A stretch of DNA of 64,000 nt from a virus: positions 1 through 64,000 of IMG/VR virus record IMGVR_UViG_3300027976_000036. One strand, written 5' to 3'. The position numbers were made by a program, and so were the translations under genes. The notes under the pieces were generated by a model. The model had not been told where the DNA came from. It did not search any database and saw nothing but the letters and a program-made list of their open reading frames with translations. Shown here piece after piece: positions 8,748 through 17,913 of this stretch (its first letter is position 1; each line of letters starts with the position of its first letter).

Positions 8748-9564
8748 ATTATTAAAGTTTAGAAAATTAGTCGTTGGTTGTGTTTCAACCATTTCACACA
8801 ATACAGACATGCGCTATATGCCTGCTAATTGTATGGTACCTGTATCTTCTAATATCAGCGCAATAAAAAAATGTTTACTAGATTTAACACACATGGGCTC
8901 AGATTATATAATAGTTGTTACATATCCTCATTTAAAAAAATTCTTTCAATTTCATTTAGGCAATTATATACATTCTAGAAAATCCAATTCTAATAAACTT
9001 AAACTTATGAAAATCCCTGTGTTGTATGTATCACCGTCTTATGAAGATTTAATGATGGGAATTGGGGCTACTGAAGCGTGTCTTAAAAGTTGTGAATATT
9101 TTAGACAATCATTTAAGCAAATTCTTAGTAATCAATTATCTATAAAGTTTATTATACATTATTGGGATTGTATGGCTAAAATTTGCAAAAATACACTTTG
9201 GGAAAAATATATAATTCCAAACATGAATAAAGCTATTAGAAGATATCACGTAAATTTTAAAAAAAATATTCAATTTACATTTGAAGGAAAAGGGTTTTTA
9301 GATGGCTACAATTATCCATTTATAATAAATACAGAAATATTGACAAAGTCTTTGGAAAGTATTAATTCTAAAAAAGAAATTGTAAAAATTAAAAACAAAT
9401 TTGGAAAAATAAAAAGCGAAATTTATAATACAAAATTTCTAACAAATAAAAAAATATTTGATTTTTTAAAGAAAGAAAACATTTTTCATATTGAAATGAA
9501 TAATTGTTATATGATTAATACTAATAGAAAATATAAAAAATTTATACAACAGGAATTCGTATGA
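8737..9564 (+). CDS. Hypothetical protein (275 aa), possible nucleotide-binding fold
   Basis: The N-terminal 75 residues alternate hydrophobic strands and helices (KLVVGCVSTIS, MVPVSSN, SAIKKCLLDL, SDYIIVVTYPHLKKFF), an order loosely like sugar-phosphate nucleotidylyltransferases or other Rossmann-type folds, but without a convincing catalytic signature. The C-terminal half is very rich in Lys and Asn. It overlaps the previous gene by 11 bp. I cannot assign a function; the fold statement is a guess from the pattern. Confidence 0.7.
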   Translation: MSGKLLKFRKLVVGCVSTISHNTDMRYMPANCMVPVSSNISAIKKCLLDLTHMGSDYIIVVTYPHLKKFFQFHLGNYIHSRKSNSNKLKLMKIPVLYVSPSYEDLMMGIGATEACLKSCEYFRQSFKQILSNQLSIKFIIHYWDCMAKICKNTLWEKYIIPNMNKAIRRYHVNFKKNIQFTFEGKGFLDGYNYPFIINTEILTKSLESINSKKEIVKIKNKFGKIKSEIYNTKFLTNKKIFDFLKKENIFHIEMNNCYMINTNRKYKKFIQQEFV

Positions 9565-9626
9565 AAACACAAGATATAAACTTAAGAGACTATAAGTTTT
9601 TTAATAAAGAAGTATATTATGAGTAA
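9561..9626 (+). CDS. Possible 21-residue leader peptide before the DNA polymerase gene
   Basis: A short frame starts at an ATGA overlap with the previous stop and ends with a TAA that overlaps the polymerase start region (ATG at 9619). It could couple translation of the polymerase to the upstream gene. It may equally be chance; only its exact bridging of two genes supports it. Confidence 0.25.
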   Translation: MKTQDINLRDYKFFNKEVYYE

Positions 9627-12600
9627 AATTAAATTTGTCGGATTACATGCTCATTCTGGTCTATCTATTTTAGATGGTTTTGGGGCTCCTTCAGAACATC
9701 TTGACTTTGCCCAACAGAATGGGTTAGAAGCGTTTGTATTCACTGAACATGGTCACATGAACAGTCTATCTTTCCATTTTATTCATCATCAAAAGATGAA
9801 AAAAGAAGGTAGGGCTATTAAGCCAATTTATGGTATTGAAGCATATTATCATGATTCAATTGATGAATGGAGGGAGCTAAAGGCTAATCGCGTAATTGAA
9901 AAAGATAAATCCTCGTCTGAAACAAATTTTGAAAATGAAGAAGAATCAAAAACAAACTTTAAAAAGAAAGATCCTATTCGGTTTAGGTCTCATCTTGTTA
10001 TTTTGGCTAAAAATCAGAAAGGATTAGAAAACCTTTACAAATTGACATCCATGTCAAATACTGGTGATAATTATTATTATTTTCCACGTATTGATATGAA
10101 AATGTTAAAAGAACATTCTGAAGGTTTGATTTTATCTTCAGCGTGCCTTGGTTCACATTTAATGAATCAATATTGGCACAATCGCGATAAAACGGATGAT
10201 GAAATTTTTCAACTGATGCTTGAAAAAGCATCAGGCTTCAAAGATGTATTTGGACAAGATTATTATCTTGAGCTACAATGGAATTCTATACCTGAGCAAC
10301 ACTGGTACAACACTAAACTAATTGAAATTTCTAAAATTTTAGACTTACATCTCTTATCAACGTGCGACTCTCATTATCCCAAGCCGGCTGACTGGAAAGA
10401 TAGGGAGATTTACAAAAGGCTCAAGTTTCTTAATCAGAAGAATTTTGATAATACCCTGCCCGAAACAGTTGAGGATGTTGGATATGACATTTACCCTAAA
10501 AACGGGGACCAAATGTGGGAGTCGTATAAATCATATTCAAAAAAATGTGGATATATATATGACGATCAATTGATTTTAGAATCAATTGAGAGAAGTTTTG
10601 ATATTGCAATGAATCAAATTGAAAACGTGATTCCTGATACGAGTATCAAACTTCCTTCTTTTGCTACACCTAAAAACAAAAGTGTTTCGCAGGCACTTGA
10701 GGAAATGTGTAGAGAAGAATTAATCAAACGTGGATTAGATAAGGACGAAGTCTACAGCAAGAGGATGGAATATGAATTATCCGTAATTAATGCTCGTGAT
10801 TTTGGTAGTTACTTTCTAACTACCAAGCAAATCACAGACATTAGTAAAGATTATTGTATTTCTTATAATGGTCGTGGTTCAGCAGCCGGTTCATTTGTTT
10901 CATATTTGCTTGGAATTCATCAAGTTGACCCTATTAAATGGGGAACATCATTTGAACGGTTTCTTCGACCATCTGATACAAGTTTGCCAGATATTGATAT
11001 TGATATCACTTCAAATTTTAAGAATATTTCTTTAGATGTATTCAAGAGCCATTGGGGTGAGGACACTATTGTCAATATCAGTAACTTAAATACTTTTAAA
11101 ATTAAATCCTTATTAAAAGATATTACCAAGTTTTATAATATTCCTTTTCAAGAAGTTAATGAAGTATCAGTCAAGATGATTGATGAAGCCATGCCACGAG
11201 CAAAAGAGGCTCACGGTATTACGGCGGGCGTTTATGAGCCTACACTTGAAGAAGTATTGGAATATTCAGAATCTTTCAAAGGATTCATCAACAAATATCC
11301 ATTCGTGTTTGATCACATCAAGAATCTATTAGGTGAGGTTCGAAACCTTTCCTGTCATGCCGGCGGGGTGATCATCTTGGACGATGTGAGCGCCAAATTG
11401 CCCCTTATCAGCGTGAAGGGCACCCTACAGACACCTTGGGTAGAGGGTATGGCAGGGAGGCACCTAGAGGCTCTAGGATACGTGAAATTTGACCTCCTTG
11501 GTCTAAAGACTTTGGATCAGATTGAGGCTTGTATTGAATCTATTTTAAAAAGGTCCAAACAACCATATGCCAAGAAAGATGTAATCAGTTGGTATAACGA
11601 AAATTTACACCCTGACAAAATTGACTTCAATATTGAACAGGTTTATGAGAATGTTTTTGATAAGATGAATTTCCTATCCATTTTCCAGTTTACCGAAAAT
11701 GGAGCCCAATCTTTTGCTAATCAATTTAAACCACGAAGTCTATTAGATATTTGTGTAATTACCAGTATTTATAGGCCCGGCCCATTATCATCCAATGTTG
11801 ATAAAAAGTTTCTTAAAGCCAAAGAATTTCCTGAAGAAGTTGTTTATATTCATCCCTTGGTTAAAGATATTCTTGGACTCACATTTGGCATGGTTATTTT
11901 TCAAGAAGATATCCCAAAGATTCTATGTTCTTTAGGAGAAGAAATTTCTCAAGATGAAGGACAATTAGTAAGAAAAATTCTTATTAAAAAAGGACTGTCA
12001 AAAGGTTTATCAGAAATAAGCGATATTGTTGAAAGATTTCACAGGGGGTGTATAAAATTAGGTCTTACACGAACTGAAAGTAATGAAATAATGAAATCAC
12101 TTGAAGAATTTGCTCGCTATGCATTTTCTTATAATCACGCCCTCTCATATTCAATGATTTCATATCAATGTTCGTATTTATTTACTTTTTATCAAGATGA
12201 TTGGTGTGCCTCTTATCTTGATACAGAATCAGCAGAATCAGCTGATTCAAAACAAAAAAGTATTATGAACATTCAAAAATTAGGATATGAAATCCTTTTA
12301 CCTGATATTAATTTATCTCAAGAAAAATGGAAAATTTTAGGTGATAATAATTTACTAGCACCTTTTACGATGGTAAAAGGAATGGGCTCTAAATCAATTG
12401 AGCAAATTATTAATAACCAACCATTTAAAAACATTGAACACTTTTTGTTTAATCCGAATATTTCCTATTCAGCACTTAATATTAGAAAAATAAAGGATTT
12501 AGCATCTGGTGGTATTTTAGATTCATTAAAAGATAATAGGTTTTTAAATAAAAAACATTTTTTCCAATCTATTGAGCTAAAAAACGCAAGAAAAGTTGAC

Positions 12601-13080
12601 AAAAATAACTTTTCTGAAATTATTGCTTATGGAAAGTTAACAGAAAAACAAATTGATTTATTTTCTCCTACTAAACAAGAATTAAAATTATCAGATATAG
12701 AAGAATTTTCTAAGCAAGAAATTCTAATGCAAAAAATTGAAATCCTTGGTTATTATGATATGAAATTAATCTTAAACGCAAAAAGAGAAGCATTTTTACA
12801 TAAGAATAGTATTCAAAATATTTCTTCATATAGCGCAGAAGATAACACTGTTTGGTTTATCCCAATTGAAAAAACAGCTAAAATCAGCAAGAATACTCAA
12901 AAACATTATGTTGAAATAGTTGTATTGGATGATACATTCAATAAATATAAAATATTTTGTTTTAATATATTTGAAATTAGTATTGAATTACACAATATTT
13001 ATGTTGCCACAATTGACTCTTTCAATAGTTTTTTTGGATTTACAATTTTTGATGCTAAACAAAAACTTATAAAATTATAA
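9619..13080 (+). CDS. dnaE: DNA polymerase III alpha subunit-like (DnaE, C family) replicative polymerase
   Basis: 1153 residues, the size of bacterial DnaE. The N-terminal PHP domain shows HAHSGLSILDG, FTEHGHMNSL and KPIYGIEAYY. The polymerase core has GRGSAAGSFVSYLLGI and the catalytic acidic pair in LPDIDIDI (about residue 456), then CHAGGVII, and a fingers-type helix with FARYAFSYNHALSYS near residue 835. The C-terminal third is AT-rich with a helix-hairpin-helix-like part (PFTMVKGMGSKSIEQI). The family replicates the genome with a clamp and loader, none of which is visible here. C-family polymerases are unusual in T4-like phages, which carry B-family enzymes, so this points to a separate lineage. 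A GC-rich block lies at 11340-11510. Confidence 0.95.
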   Translation: MSKIKFVGLHAHSGLSILDGFGAPSEHLDFAQQNGLEAFVFTEHGHMNSLSFHFIHHQKMKKEGRAIKPIYGIEAYYHDSIDEWRELKANRVIEKDKSSSETNFENEEESKTNFKKKDPIRFRSHLVILAKNQKGLENLYKLTSMSNTGDNYYYFPRIDMKMLKEHSEGLILSSACLGSHLMNQYWHNRDKTDDEIFQLMLEKASGFKDVFGQDYYLELQWNSIPEQHWYNTKLIEISKILDLHLLSTCDSHYPKPADWKDREIYKRLKFLNQKNFDNTLPETVEDVGYDIYPKNGDQMWESYKSYSKKCGYIYDDQLILESIERSFDIAMNQIENVIPDTSIKLPSFATPKNKSVSQALEEMCREELIKRGLDKDEVYSKRMEYELSVINARDFGSYFLTTKQITDISKDYCISYNGRGSAAGSFVSYLLGIHQVDPIKWGTSFERFLRPSDTSLPDIDIDITSNFKNISLDVFKSHWGEDTIVNISNLNTFKIKSLLKDITKFYNIPFQEVNEVSVKMIDEAMPRAKEAHGITAGVYEPTLEEVLEYSESFKGFINKYPFVFDHIKNLLGEVRNLSCHAGGVIILDDVSAKLPLISVKGTLQTPWVEGMAGRHLEALGYVKFDLLGLKTLDQIEACIESILKRSKQPYAKKDVISWYNENLHPDKIDFNIEQVYENVFDKMNFLSIFQFTENGAQSFANQFKPRSLLDICVITSIYRPGPLSSNVDKKFLKAKEFPEEVVYIHPLVKDILGLTFGMVIFQEDIPKILCSLGEEISQDEGQLVRKILIKKGLSKGLSEISDIVERFHRGCIKLGLTRTESNEIMKSLEEFARYAFSYNHALSYSMISYQCSYLFTFYQDDWCASYLDTESAESADSKQKSIMNIQKLGYEILLPDINLSQEKWKILGDNNLLAPFTMVKGMGSKSIEQIINNQPFKNIEHFLFNPNISYSALNIRKIKDLASGGILDSLKDNRFLNKKHFFQSIELKNARKVDKNNFSEIIAYGKLTEKQIDLFSPTKQELKLSDIEEFSKQEILMQKIEILGYYDMKLILNAKREAFLHKNSIQNISSYSAEDNTVWFIPIEKTAKISKNTQKHYVEIVVLDDTFNKYKIFCFNIFEISIELHNIYVATIDSFNSFFGFTIFDAKQKLIKL

Positions 13081-13108
13081 TTGACAATAATATCAAGGTG
13101 GATATACT
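13081..13108 (+). promoter_or_regulatory. Sigma70-type promoter before the dUTPase gene
   Basis: TTGACA at 13081-13086 and TATACT at 13103-13108 are separated by 16 bp, a near-consensus host-type promoter placed directly after the polymerase stop codon and 57 bp before the dUTPase start. The same opening (TTGACAATAA...AAGGTGGATATA) recurs at 26225, which raises confidence that the block is functional. Confidence 0.6.
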
Positions 13109-13164
13109 TGGGTGTCGAGTAAACAGACTCTAGTTAATTACCAATTTACCATAAAAGGAATAAA

Positions 13165-13599
13165 ATGTCAAGTACTTTAAAGATTAAACTTTTACGAGAA
13201 AGTAGCCAACTACCATTCCAAAAAAGCGATGAAGATGCAGGTTACGATCTGTATTATTGTGGAACAGAAGGTATTTTTATTGATGCGGGTCAAGGGGCTT
13301 TAATTCCAACTGGAATTTCTACATCTTTTGATAAGGAATATGTTCTAGAGATTAAGAATCGTAGTTCTGTTGCATCTAAGAAAAGTCTTATTGTAGGTGC
13401 TCATATTGTAGATTCTGGTTATCGCGGAGAGATTTTTGTAAATTTACATAACGTAAGTAACAAGTCTCAAATTGTTAAACCCGGCGAGCGTGTTGCTCAA
13501 TTTCTGTTTTATAAAATTGAACACCCAATTTTGCTAGTTCTTCAGGATTTAGAAGAATCTTCCCGTGGCGTAGGTGGGTTTGGCTCAACAGGGCAATAA
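13165..13599 (+). CDS. dut: dUTP diphosphatase (trimeric dUTPase)
   Basis: 144 residues with all five dUTPase motifs in order: DAGYDLYY (I), NRSSVASK (II), GAHIVDSGYRGEI (III), PGERVAQF (IV) and the C-terminal RGVGGFGSTGQ (V). The enzyme hydrolyses dUTP to dUMP, keeping uracil out of DNA and feeding thymidylate synthase, which is encoded at 31.4 kb. The start is preceded by AAAAGGAATAAA. Confidence 0.97.
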   Translation: MSSTLKIKLLRESSQLPFQKSDEDAGYDLYYCGTEGIFIDAGQGALIPTGISTSFDKEYVLEIKNRSSVASKKSLIVGAHIVDSGYRGEIFVNLHNVSNKSQIVKPGERVAQFLFYKIEHPILLVLQDLEESSRGVGGFGSTGQ

Positions 13600-13600
13600 T

Positions 13601-14275
13601 ATGAAAATCTTACTTAGAAAAATCTTCACTCTGTTTGCGTTAATGCCTATATTTTTTGTGATGCCAATATTGGCAATCACAATAATTTTTGGCATTTTTG
13701 ATACCGTTGGTATTATTTGGTTAATAAATTGTGCAATTGTTACGCCTATTTTTATATATAGTACTTATTCACACAGAGTTATTAATAGCGTGTCAGAAGA
13801 TAGTCTATTTTTTCAATCATTATTAATTAAATATAATGGTTTGATTAATAGTCCTGAGTTTTGGGAAAACGACCCTAAATACATTGCAAAATGTTCAAGA
13901 GCTAGGAAAAATATTGTTTGGTTTTTGCGTATGAAAGTTGTGGTAATAGATATACTTAAAAGGTATCCTACGTTTTTTGCATCTTTTTATATGATGCATG
14001 TAACAAATTTTGAAAATTCATATCATAATCAATTTCCTTGTAAACCTGGAATGTTTGTGTATATAGAAGAGCGTTTAATTCTTACTATTATATATAATTT
14101 GAAACTTGATACCAGTGTCAAAGTAACCTTTGACGACGAAGATCCATTAAAAGTTGTTAAGTTTCAGATATTTAACCAAGACGGATCATTAAAGGATACA
14201 TATTATCCTAACGATAATGGAAAATTTATTATTGACAACAACAGGGAAAAAGATGAAAGAATTATTTTGCTTTGA
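13601..14275 (+). CDS. Membrane protein with two N-terminal transmembrane segments
   Basis: 224 residues. The first 55 residues contain two strongly hydrophobic stretches (FALMPIFFVMPILAITIIFGIF and IIWLINCAIVTPIFIY region), then a soluble domain of about 165 residues with several aromatic residues and an acidic C-terminus. The start is an ATG 1 bp after the dUTPase stop. It overlaps the next gene by 23 bp. No family recognised; topology suggests an inner-membrane protein with a cytoplasmic domain. Confidence 0.7.
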   Translation: MKILLRKIFTLFALMPIFFVMPILAITIIFGIFDTVGIIWLINCAIVTPIFIYSTYSHRVINSVSEDSLFFQSLLIKYNGLINSPEFWENDPKYIAKCSRARKNIVWFLRMKVVVIDILKRYPTFFASFYMMHVTNFENSYHNQFPCKPGMFVYIEERLILTIIYNLKLDTSVKVTFDDEDPLKVVKFQIFNQDGSLKDTYYPNDNGKFIIDNNREKDERIILL

Positions 14276-15323
14276 TGACTTTGTGATGTTACCACTATAT
14301 TCAGAAATTGAATCTAGGTTTACAGTTGACACAACTGTAAACATAGAAAAGAAAGATGTTGATACTAATGAAGTTATCTCTCTATGGAGATTTAATAGTC
14401 CTATTATCTCTGCGCCTATGTCTAACGTAACTGATTATGAAATGTGTTCGGCTATGGGTAACATCAACTCCATGGCAATTCTACACAGATTTCAATCATT
14501 GGAGAGCAAGCTTGAGAAACTTAAAAAGCTTAAAAGTGAACATAATTTTACTTTTACTTCGGTCGCGGTAGGTGTTCAACAACAAGATTATGATGATCTG
14601 TTAGCATATATTGATGTTGGAGTAGATCTTATTTGTGTTGATGTGGCGCACGGCGTCAATATTAAAACATTAAAATTTGTTGAACATGCAAAAAAATTAC
14701 TAAGTGGAACAGGTATTTTCCTTGTAGTTGGTTCTATTTCTGATCATACTCATATTAGTGAGTATATTTCTAGGGGTTTAAGTGTAGATGGTTATCGTGT
14801 AGGAATTGGCGGCGGTAGTATTTGCACCACTACTATTCAAACAGGTCATGGCGTACCATTAGCTTCTAGTCTCTCTGTTATTCAAGAATATAGAGACACA
14901 CTACCTCCAAAAGATAATGATTTTTTCATAATTGCAGATGGTGGTATTAGAAATTCTGGCGATATTGTTAAGTCTTTATATCTTGGTGCTGATTTTGTCA
15001 TGTGCGGTAGCTTACTTGCAGGCACAAAAGAATCGCCCGGCAATTATGTGAGTATAAATGACAAACAATATAAACAATATTTTGGAATGGCATCCAAAGA
15101 AAATCAAGTCGGGAAAGATAATATTTACGAAGAAGGTATTTCACACCACATCCCAGCAAAAGGATATGTACATTTAGAAATTAATAATTTAATGAACGGT
15201 GTTAGAAGTGGTTGTTCGTACTCAAATTGTAAATCAATTTATGAGTTGCAAACTAAAGGTAAATCTTCTTTCATTACAAGTAATTCAATAGCTGAACGTA
15301 AGGCTCATATTCGTGAATTATAG
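14253..15323 (+). CDS. guaC: GMP reductase / IMP dehydrogenase family enzyme (more like GMP reductase)
   Basis: 356 residues, a TIM barrel without the CBS domains of most IMP dehydrogenases. Visible signatures: [16 protein letters not shown] at the N-terminus, [17 protein letters not shown], the catalytic-cysteine loop [45 protein letters not shown] and a flap segment YFGMASKEN that resembles GMP reductase (YGMSS) more than IMP dehydrogenase. GMP reductase converts GMP to IMP, the substrate of PurA, so with the PurA homologue it could divert guanine nucleotides to adenine nucleotides. IMP dehydrogenase remains the alternative. The family CTTR arginine is threonine here (CTTT). Confidence 0.88.
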   Translation: MKELFCFDDFVMLPLYSEIESRFTVDTTVNIEKKDVDTNEVISLWRFNSPIISAPMSNVTDYEMCSAMGNINSMAILHRFQSLESKLEKLKKLKSEHNFTFTSVAVGVQQQDYDDLLAYIDVGVDLICVDVAHGVNIKTLKFVEHAKKLLSGTGIFLVVGSISDHTHISEYISRGLSVDGYRVGIGGGSICTTTIQTGHGVPLASSLSVIQEYRDTLPPKDNDFFIIADGGIRNSGDIVKSLYLGADFVMCGSLLAGTKESPGNYVSINDKQYKQYFGMASKENQVGKDNIYEEGISHHIPAKGYVHLEINNLMNGVRSGCSYSNCKSIYELQTKGKSSFITSNSIAERKAHIREL

Positions 15324-15714
15324 ATATCTTTTTATAAGAAAAAATAAAAAATTACCTTATACATACCCTTATAGTATGAGGCATATTTTAGCTAGATATA
15401 TTTCACCAAGAGAATTAAACGCATTACTATCTAATGTAGATAGAATTAAGTTTATTTCCAAATTAGCAAGAAGAAAAATTGATCACATAGAATTTCTTGG
15501 TTTTTTTATTCACCACTTAATGAGAAATAAAGATTTAAGAAACACCCTCTTCAAACGTTTTCAAAGAACTAAATACAAATTTAGAGATTTGAAACAAAAA
15601 GAGAAAAGGAAGATGTTAATAATTGAAAAAACTGCTATAAACATGAAGGAAATCTTTAATTTAAGCTACGAACCTGAAGAAATTCAAACATATTATAAAA
15701 TACTTAATAATTAA
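15313..15714 (+). CDS. Basic hypothetical protein (133 aa)
   Basis: A GTG start overlaps the preceding stop by 11 bp; an in-frame ATG at 15376 is an alternative. The protein is very rich in Arg, Lys and Phe, with helical stretches (RHILARYISPRELNALL) and no cysteine. Its charge suits nucleic-acid binding. No family recognised. Confidence 0.55.
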   Translation: MNYRYLFIRKNKKLPYTYPYSMRHILARYISPRELNALLSNVDRIKFISKLARRKIDHIEFLGFFIHHLMRNKDLRNTLFKRFQRTKYKFRDLKQKEKRKMLIIEKTAINMKEIFNLSYEPEEIQTYYKILNN

Positions 15715-15747
15715 ACTATTTAACACTATAGTTTCTCGGAGAAAAAT

Positions 15748-16383
15748 ATGAAAACAAAAAAAATGATCAATGAAAGTACTCAGCGAAGAATGGCCGCTTT
15801 AGCTGGTATCAGGCTTTTGACAGAATCTGAAGATTTTGATATGGAGACTGATGATGATGAAATGACAGGTGGTTTTGGCGGACCTCCTACAGACGGACCT
15901 CCTGCACCCGTAGGTGCAGATCTAGGTGGTATGGGCGGCGGTGATGACGAATTTGACGATCTAGATGACGTCGGCGATGATTTCGGGGGCGATGATTTCG
16001 GGGGCGATGATTTCGGAGACGATGATTTCGGAGGTGGTGGTGACCTCGGCGGCTTTGGCGACGGCGACGACGGCGGCGAAACGGTTTCGGTTTCACGATC
16101 AGAACTAGAGCAAATGCGCAGCTTGATTGATGGATTGCTCGGTGGCGGCGGTGGCGGTGCAGATATCGATCTCACTGGCGATATGGGCGATGACGACTTA
16201 GACGGCGACCTAGAAGACGACATGGGTGGACTAGAAGACGACATGGGTGGATTTGAAGATGACTTAGAAGAGGAAGAAATTCTTCCCGAATCCAAGAGAA
16301 AACCCGGTAAATTAGTTGAATCATTGACCAATAGAGTTTATGATAGACTACTAAAAGAAAGTCTTAATAGAAAGAAAAAGTAA
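15748..16383 (+). CDS. Acidic, glycine-rich low-complexity protein, scaffold-like
   Basis: 211 residues with a conserved-looking basic N-terminus (STQRRMAALAGI), a long Gly/Asp-rich centre including four 15-nt tandem repeats coding DDFGG/DDFGD near 15978-16034, a helix (SRSELEQMRSLIDGLL), and a basic helical C-terminus. The layout of acidic core and basic ends resembles phage prohead core or scaffolding proteins, and LTE and LPE sites near the ends resemble T4 prohead-protease cleavage sites; this is inference only. The next gene beyond a terminator encodes a ClpP-fold serine protease, a family that includes head-maturation proteases. The local GC rise is due to the Gly/Asp codons. Confidence 0.7.
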   Translation: MKTKKMINESTQRRMAALAGIRLLTESEDFDMETDDDEMTGGFGGPPTDGPPAPVGADLGGMGGGDDEFDDLDDVGDDFGGDDFGGDDFGDDDFGGGGDLGGFGDGDDGGETVSVSRSELEQMRSLIDGLLGGGGGGADIDLTGDMGDDDLDGDLEDDMGGLEDDMGGFEDDLEEEEILPESKRKPGKLVESLTNRVYDRLLKESLNRKKK

Positions 16384-16401
16384 GTAATTTTATTAAGATA
16401 C

Positions 16402-16439
16402 AAGGGCAATATTGAAAAATATTGCCCTTTTTCATTTTT
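16402..16439 (+). terminator. Rho-independent terminator after the acidic protein gene
   Basis: A perfect 12-bp stem (16402-16413 with 16418-16429), GAAA tetraloop and a T-rich tail. It closes the long + strand transcript that runs from the exonuclease gene to here. Confidence 0.9.
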
Positions 16440-16452
16440 ATGAAATTACTTA

Positions 16453-16480
16453 TTGTTACATTATAAGTCGTGTTTATACT
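16453..16480 (+). promoter_or_regulatory. Sigma70-type promoter before the clpP-like gene
   Basis: TTGTTA (16453-16458) and TATACT (16475-16480) with a 16-bp spacer, just downstream of a strong terminator and 26 bp before the gene start. The -10 and spacing match the promoter at 13081. Confidence 0.5.
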
Positions 16481-16506
16481 TGTACGCAATCACCAAAGGT
16501 AAGAAC

Positions 16507-17115
16507 ATGGAAGAAATTATTGAACTTGTTTCTGCAAATTCATGCGAAGATGAAAGTGAGATATTGGCGACAGTGACTAACAGGCTATATTTCTTCGGGG
16601 AAGTAGAAGAAGAAAATTCTCTCAAATTTATTAAAGAATTGCACGAAATGACTGATATTTTAATATATTATTATGAAAAGTATACAGATAAATTTATCGA
16701 GAAATTTGGAAACAATTTAATTATATATTTATCAACTCAAGGTGGAAGTATACACGAAGGTTTTGCAATTTATCAAGCTATTAAAGAATGCTCAAGGTAT
16801 TTCAACATTGTTATTCATTGTTATGGTAAGATTATGTCGGCTGGTTTATTGATCCTTGCAGCGGGTAATGAGAGAGTTTCGTCACAAAATACTACTTTTA
16901 TGGTCCATGAAGCATGGTTGAGCGCCACGGGGCATACTTCGCACCTACTTAATGAGACGAGTGACTTGAAAAGGATAAGTCACAAGTACCTCGAAACCCT
17001 AAAAAAAGAATTTGGCAATGACGGAATTAGAAATTTAATTAAACCAAATATTAATACTTATTTTTCTACAACTAAAGCCAAGCGATTAAATATTCTCACC
17101 AAAATTATTCGATAA
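16507..17115 (+). CDS. clpP: ClpP-like serine protease
   Basis: 202 residues, start at ATG with AAAGGTAAGAAC upstream. The ClpP/crotonase fold shows STQGGSIHEGFAIYQAI, the nucleophile serine in GKIMSAGLLILAAG (normally ASMGAFLL) and the catalytic histidine in FMVHEAW. ClpP works with an AAA+ unfoldase, whereas phage homologues also act as head-maturation or scaffold proteases. No ClpX/ClpA gene is nearby, although an acidic scaffold-like gene precedes it and a GroEL-like gene lies 4 kb downstream. Whether it degrades host proteins or processes virion proteins is open. Confidence 0.88.
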   Translation: MEEIIELVSANSCEDESEILATVTNRLYFFGEVEEENSLKFIKELHEMTDILIYYYEKYTDKFIEKFGNNLIIYLSTQGGSIHEGFAIYQAIKECSRYFNIVIHCYGKIMSAGLLILAAGNERVSSQNTTFMVHEAWLSATGHTSHLLNETSDLKRISHKYLETLKKEFGNDGIRNLIKPNINTYFSTTKAKRLNILTKIIR

Positions 17116-17127
17116 GGAGATATAATT

Positions 17128-17913
17128 ATGTTTAATTTTTTAAAAAGTTTTTATAACAAAAACAAAGACTTAGAAGAAAAGATGAAAGAGGAAACAGTAA
17201 AAGAATTAAATGGTTTTGCTTCTACTCTTTTAGATAATTTTATTTTATGTGACGGTAAGAAGGTCCCAATTGATTGCAAGGTTATTCAAAAATCATTACC
17301 ACCATCATGTTATCGAACAGAAAAAAAACCAAGACACCCTAATATGATTGTGACCCATTGGGATGTGGCTCTTTCTGCAACAAGTTGCTTTAATATTCTC
17401 AAAAAAGTTTCTATTTCTACGCATTTTTGTATTGATAATGATGGAACCATTTTTCAGTTTGTTGACACAAACAATATTGCTTGGCACGCTGGCCCGACTA
17501 GTATTGATAAAAAACAGTTCAAGGGTATAAAAGTTGCTTCTTGGAATAATAATTCAATTGGAGTTGATATTTCAAATGCATATTATCTCAAGTACCAAAA
17601 CACTTACATTAAAAACGGATTTGGACCACGACCAATTATGAATGCTAGAGTTCATAAAACAAATCTTGGTCCATTTTTAGGTTTTTACCCAAGACAAATT
17701 GAATCATATAAAAAATTAGTAAAGTGTTTAACTACACAATATAACATTCCTCTTGTTTGTCCGTCTAATATAGATGGTATTTGTGATGAGGCTGTAATCG
17801 GTGAATTCAATGGTGTGTTAAATCACTATAATTTAACGCGCAACAAAATTGATTGCGCCGGGTTGGATTTGCCAACTCTATTAGAAGAAATAAGGAAAAA
17901 TACTAGTGGATAA
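17128..17913 (+). CDS. N-acetylmuramoyl-L-alanine amidase endolysin
   Basis: 261 residues with a strong ribosome-binding site (AAGGAGATATAATT). After a 60-residue N-terminal extension comes an amidase_2/PGRP domain: first zinc ligand in IVTHWDVA (about residue 73), STHFCIDNDGTIFQF, AWHAG, NSIGVDIS, then the distal ligands in LNHYNLTRNKIDCAG, matching the His...Cys pair of T7 lysozyme-type amidases. It cleaves the peptide-sugar bond of peptidoglycan at lysis. No signal peptide is visible, so a holin is expected elsewhere. It overlaps the next gene by 8 bp. Confidence 0.9.
   Translation: MFNFLKSFYNKNKDLEEKMKEETVKELNGFASTLLDNFILCDGKKVPIDCKVIQKSLPPSCYRTEKKPRHPNMIVTHWDVALSATSCFNILKKVSISTHFCIDNDGTIFQFVDTNNIAWHAGPTSIDKKQFKGIKVASWNNNSIGVDISNAYYLKYQNTYIKNGFGPRPIMNARVHKTNLGPFLGFYPRQIESYKKLVKCLTTQYNIPLVCPSNIDGICDEAVIGEFNGVLNHYNLTRNKIDCAGLDLPTLLEEIRKNTSG

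Noticed and set aside
15780-16331. Long - strand frame (183 codons) opposite the acidic gene
   Set aside because: It is the mirror of the Gly/Asp-rich repeats, giving Ser/Pro-only protein, with no ribosome-binding site.
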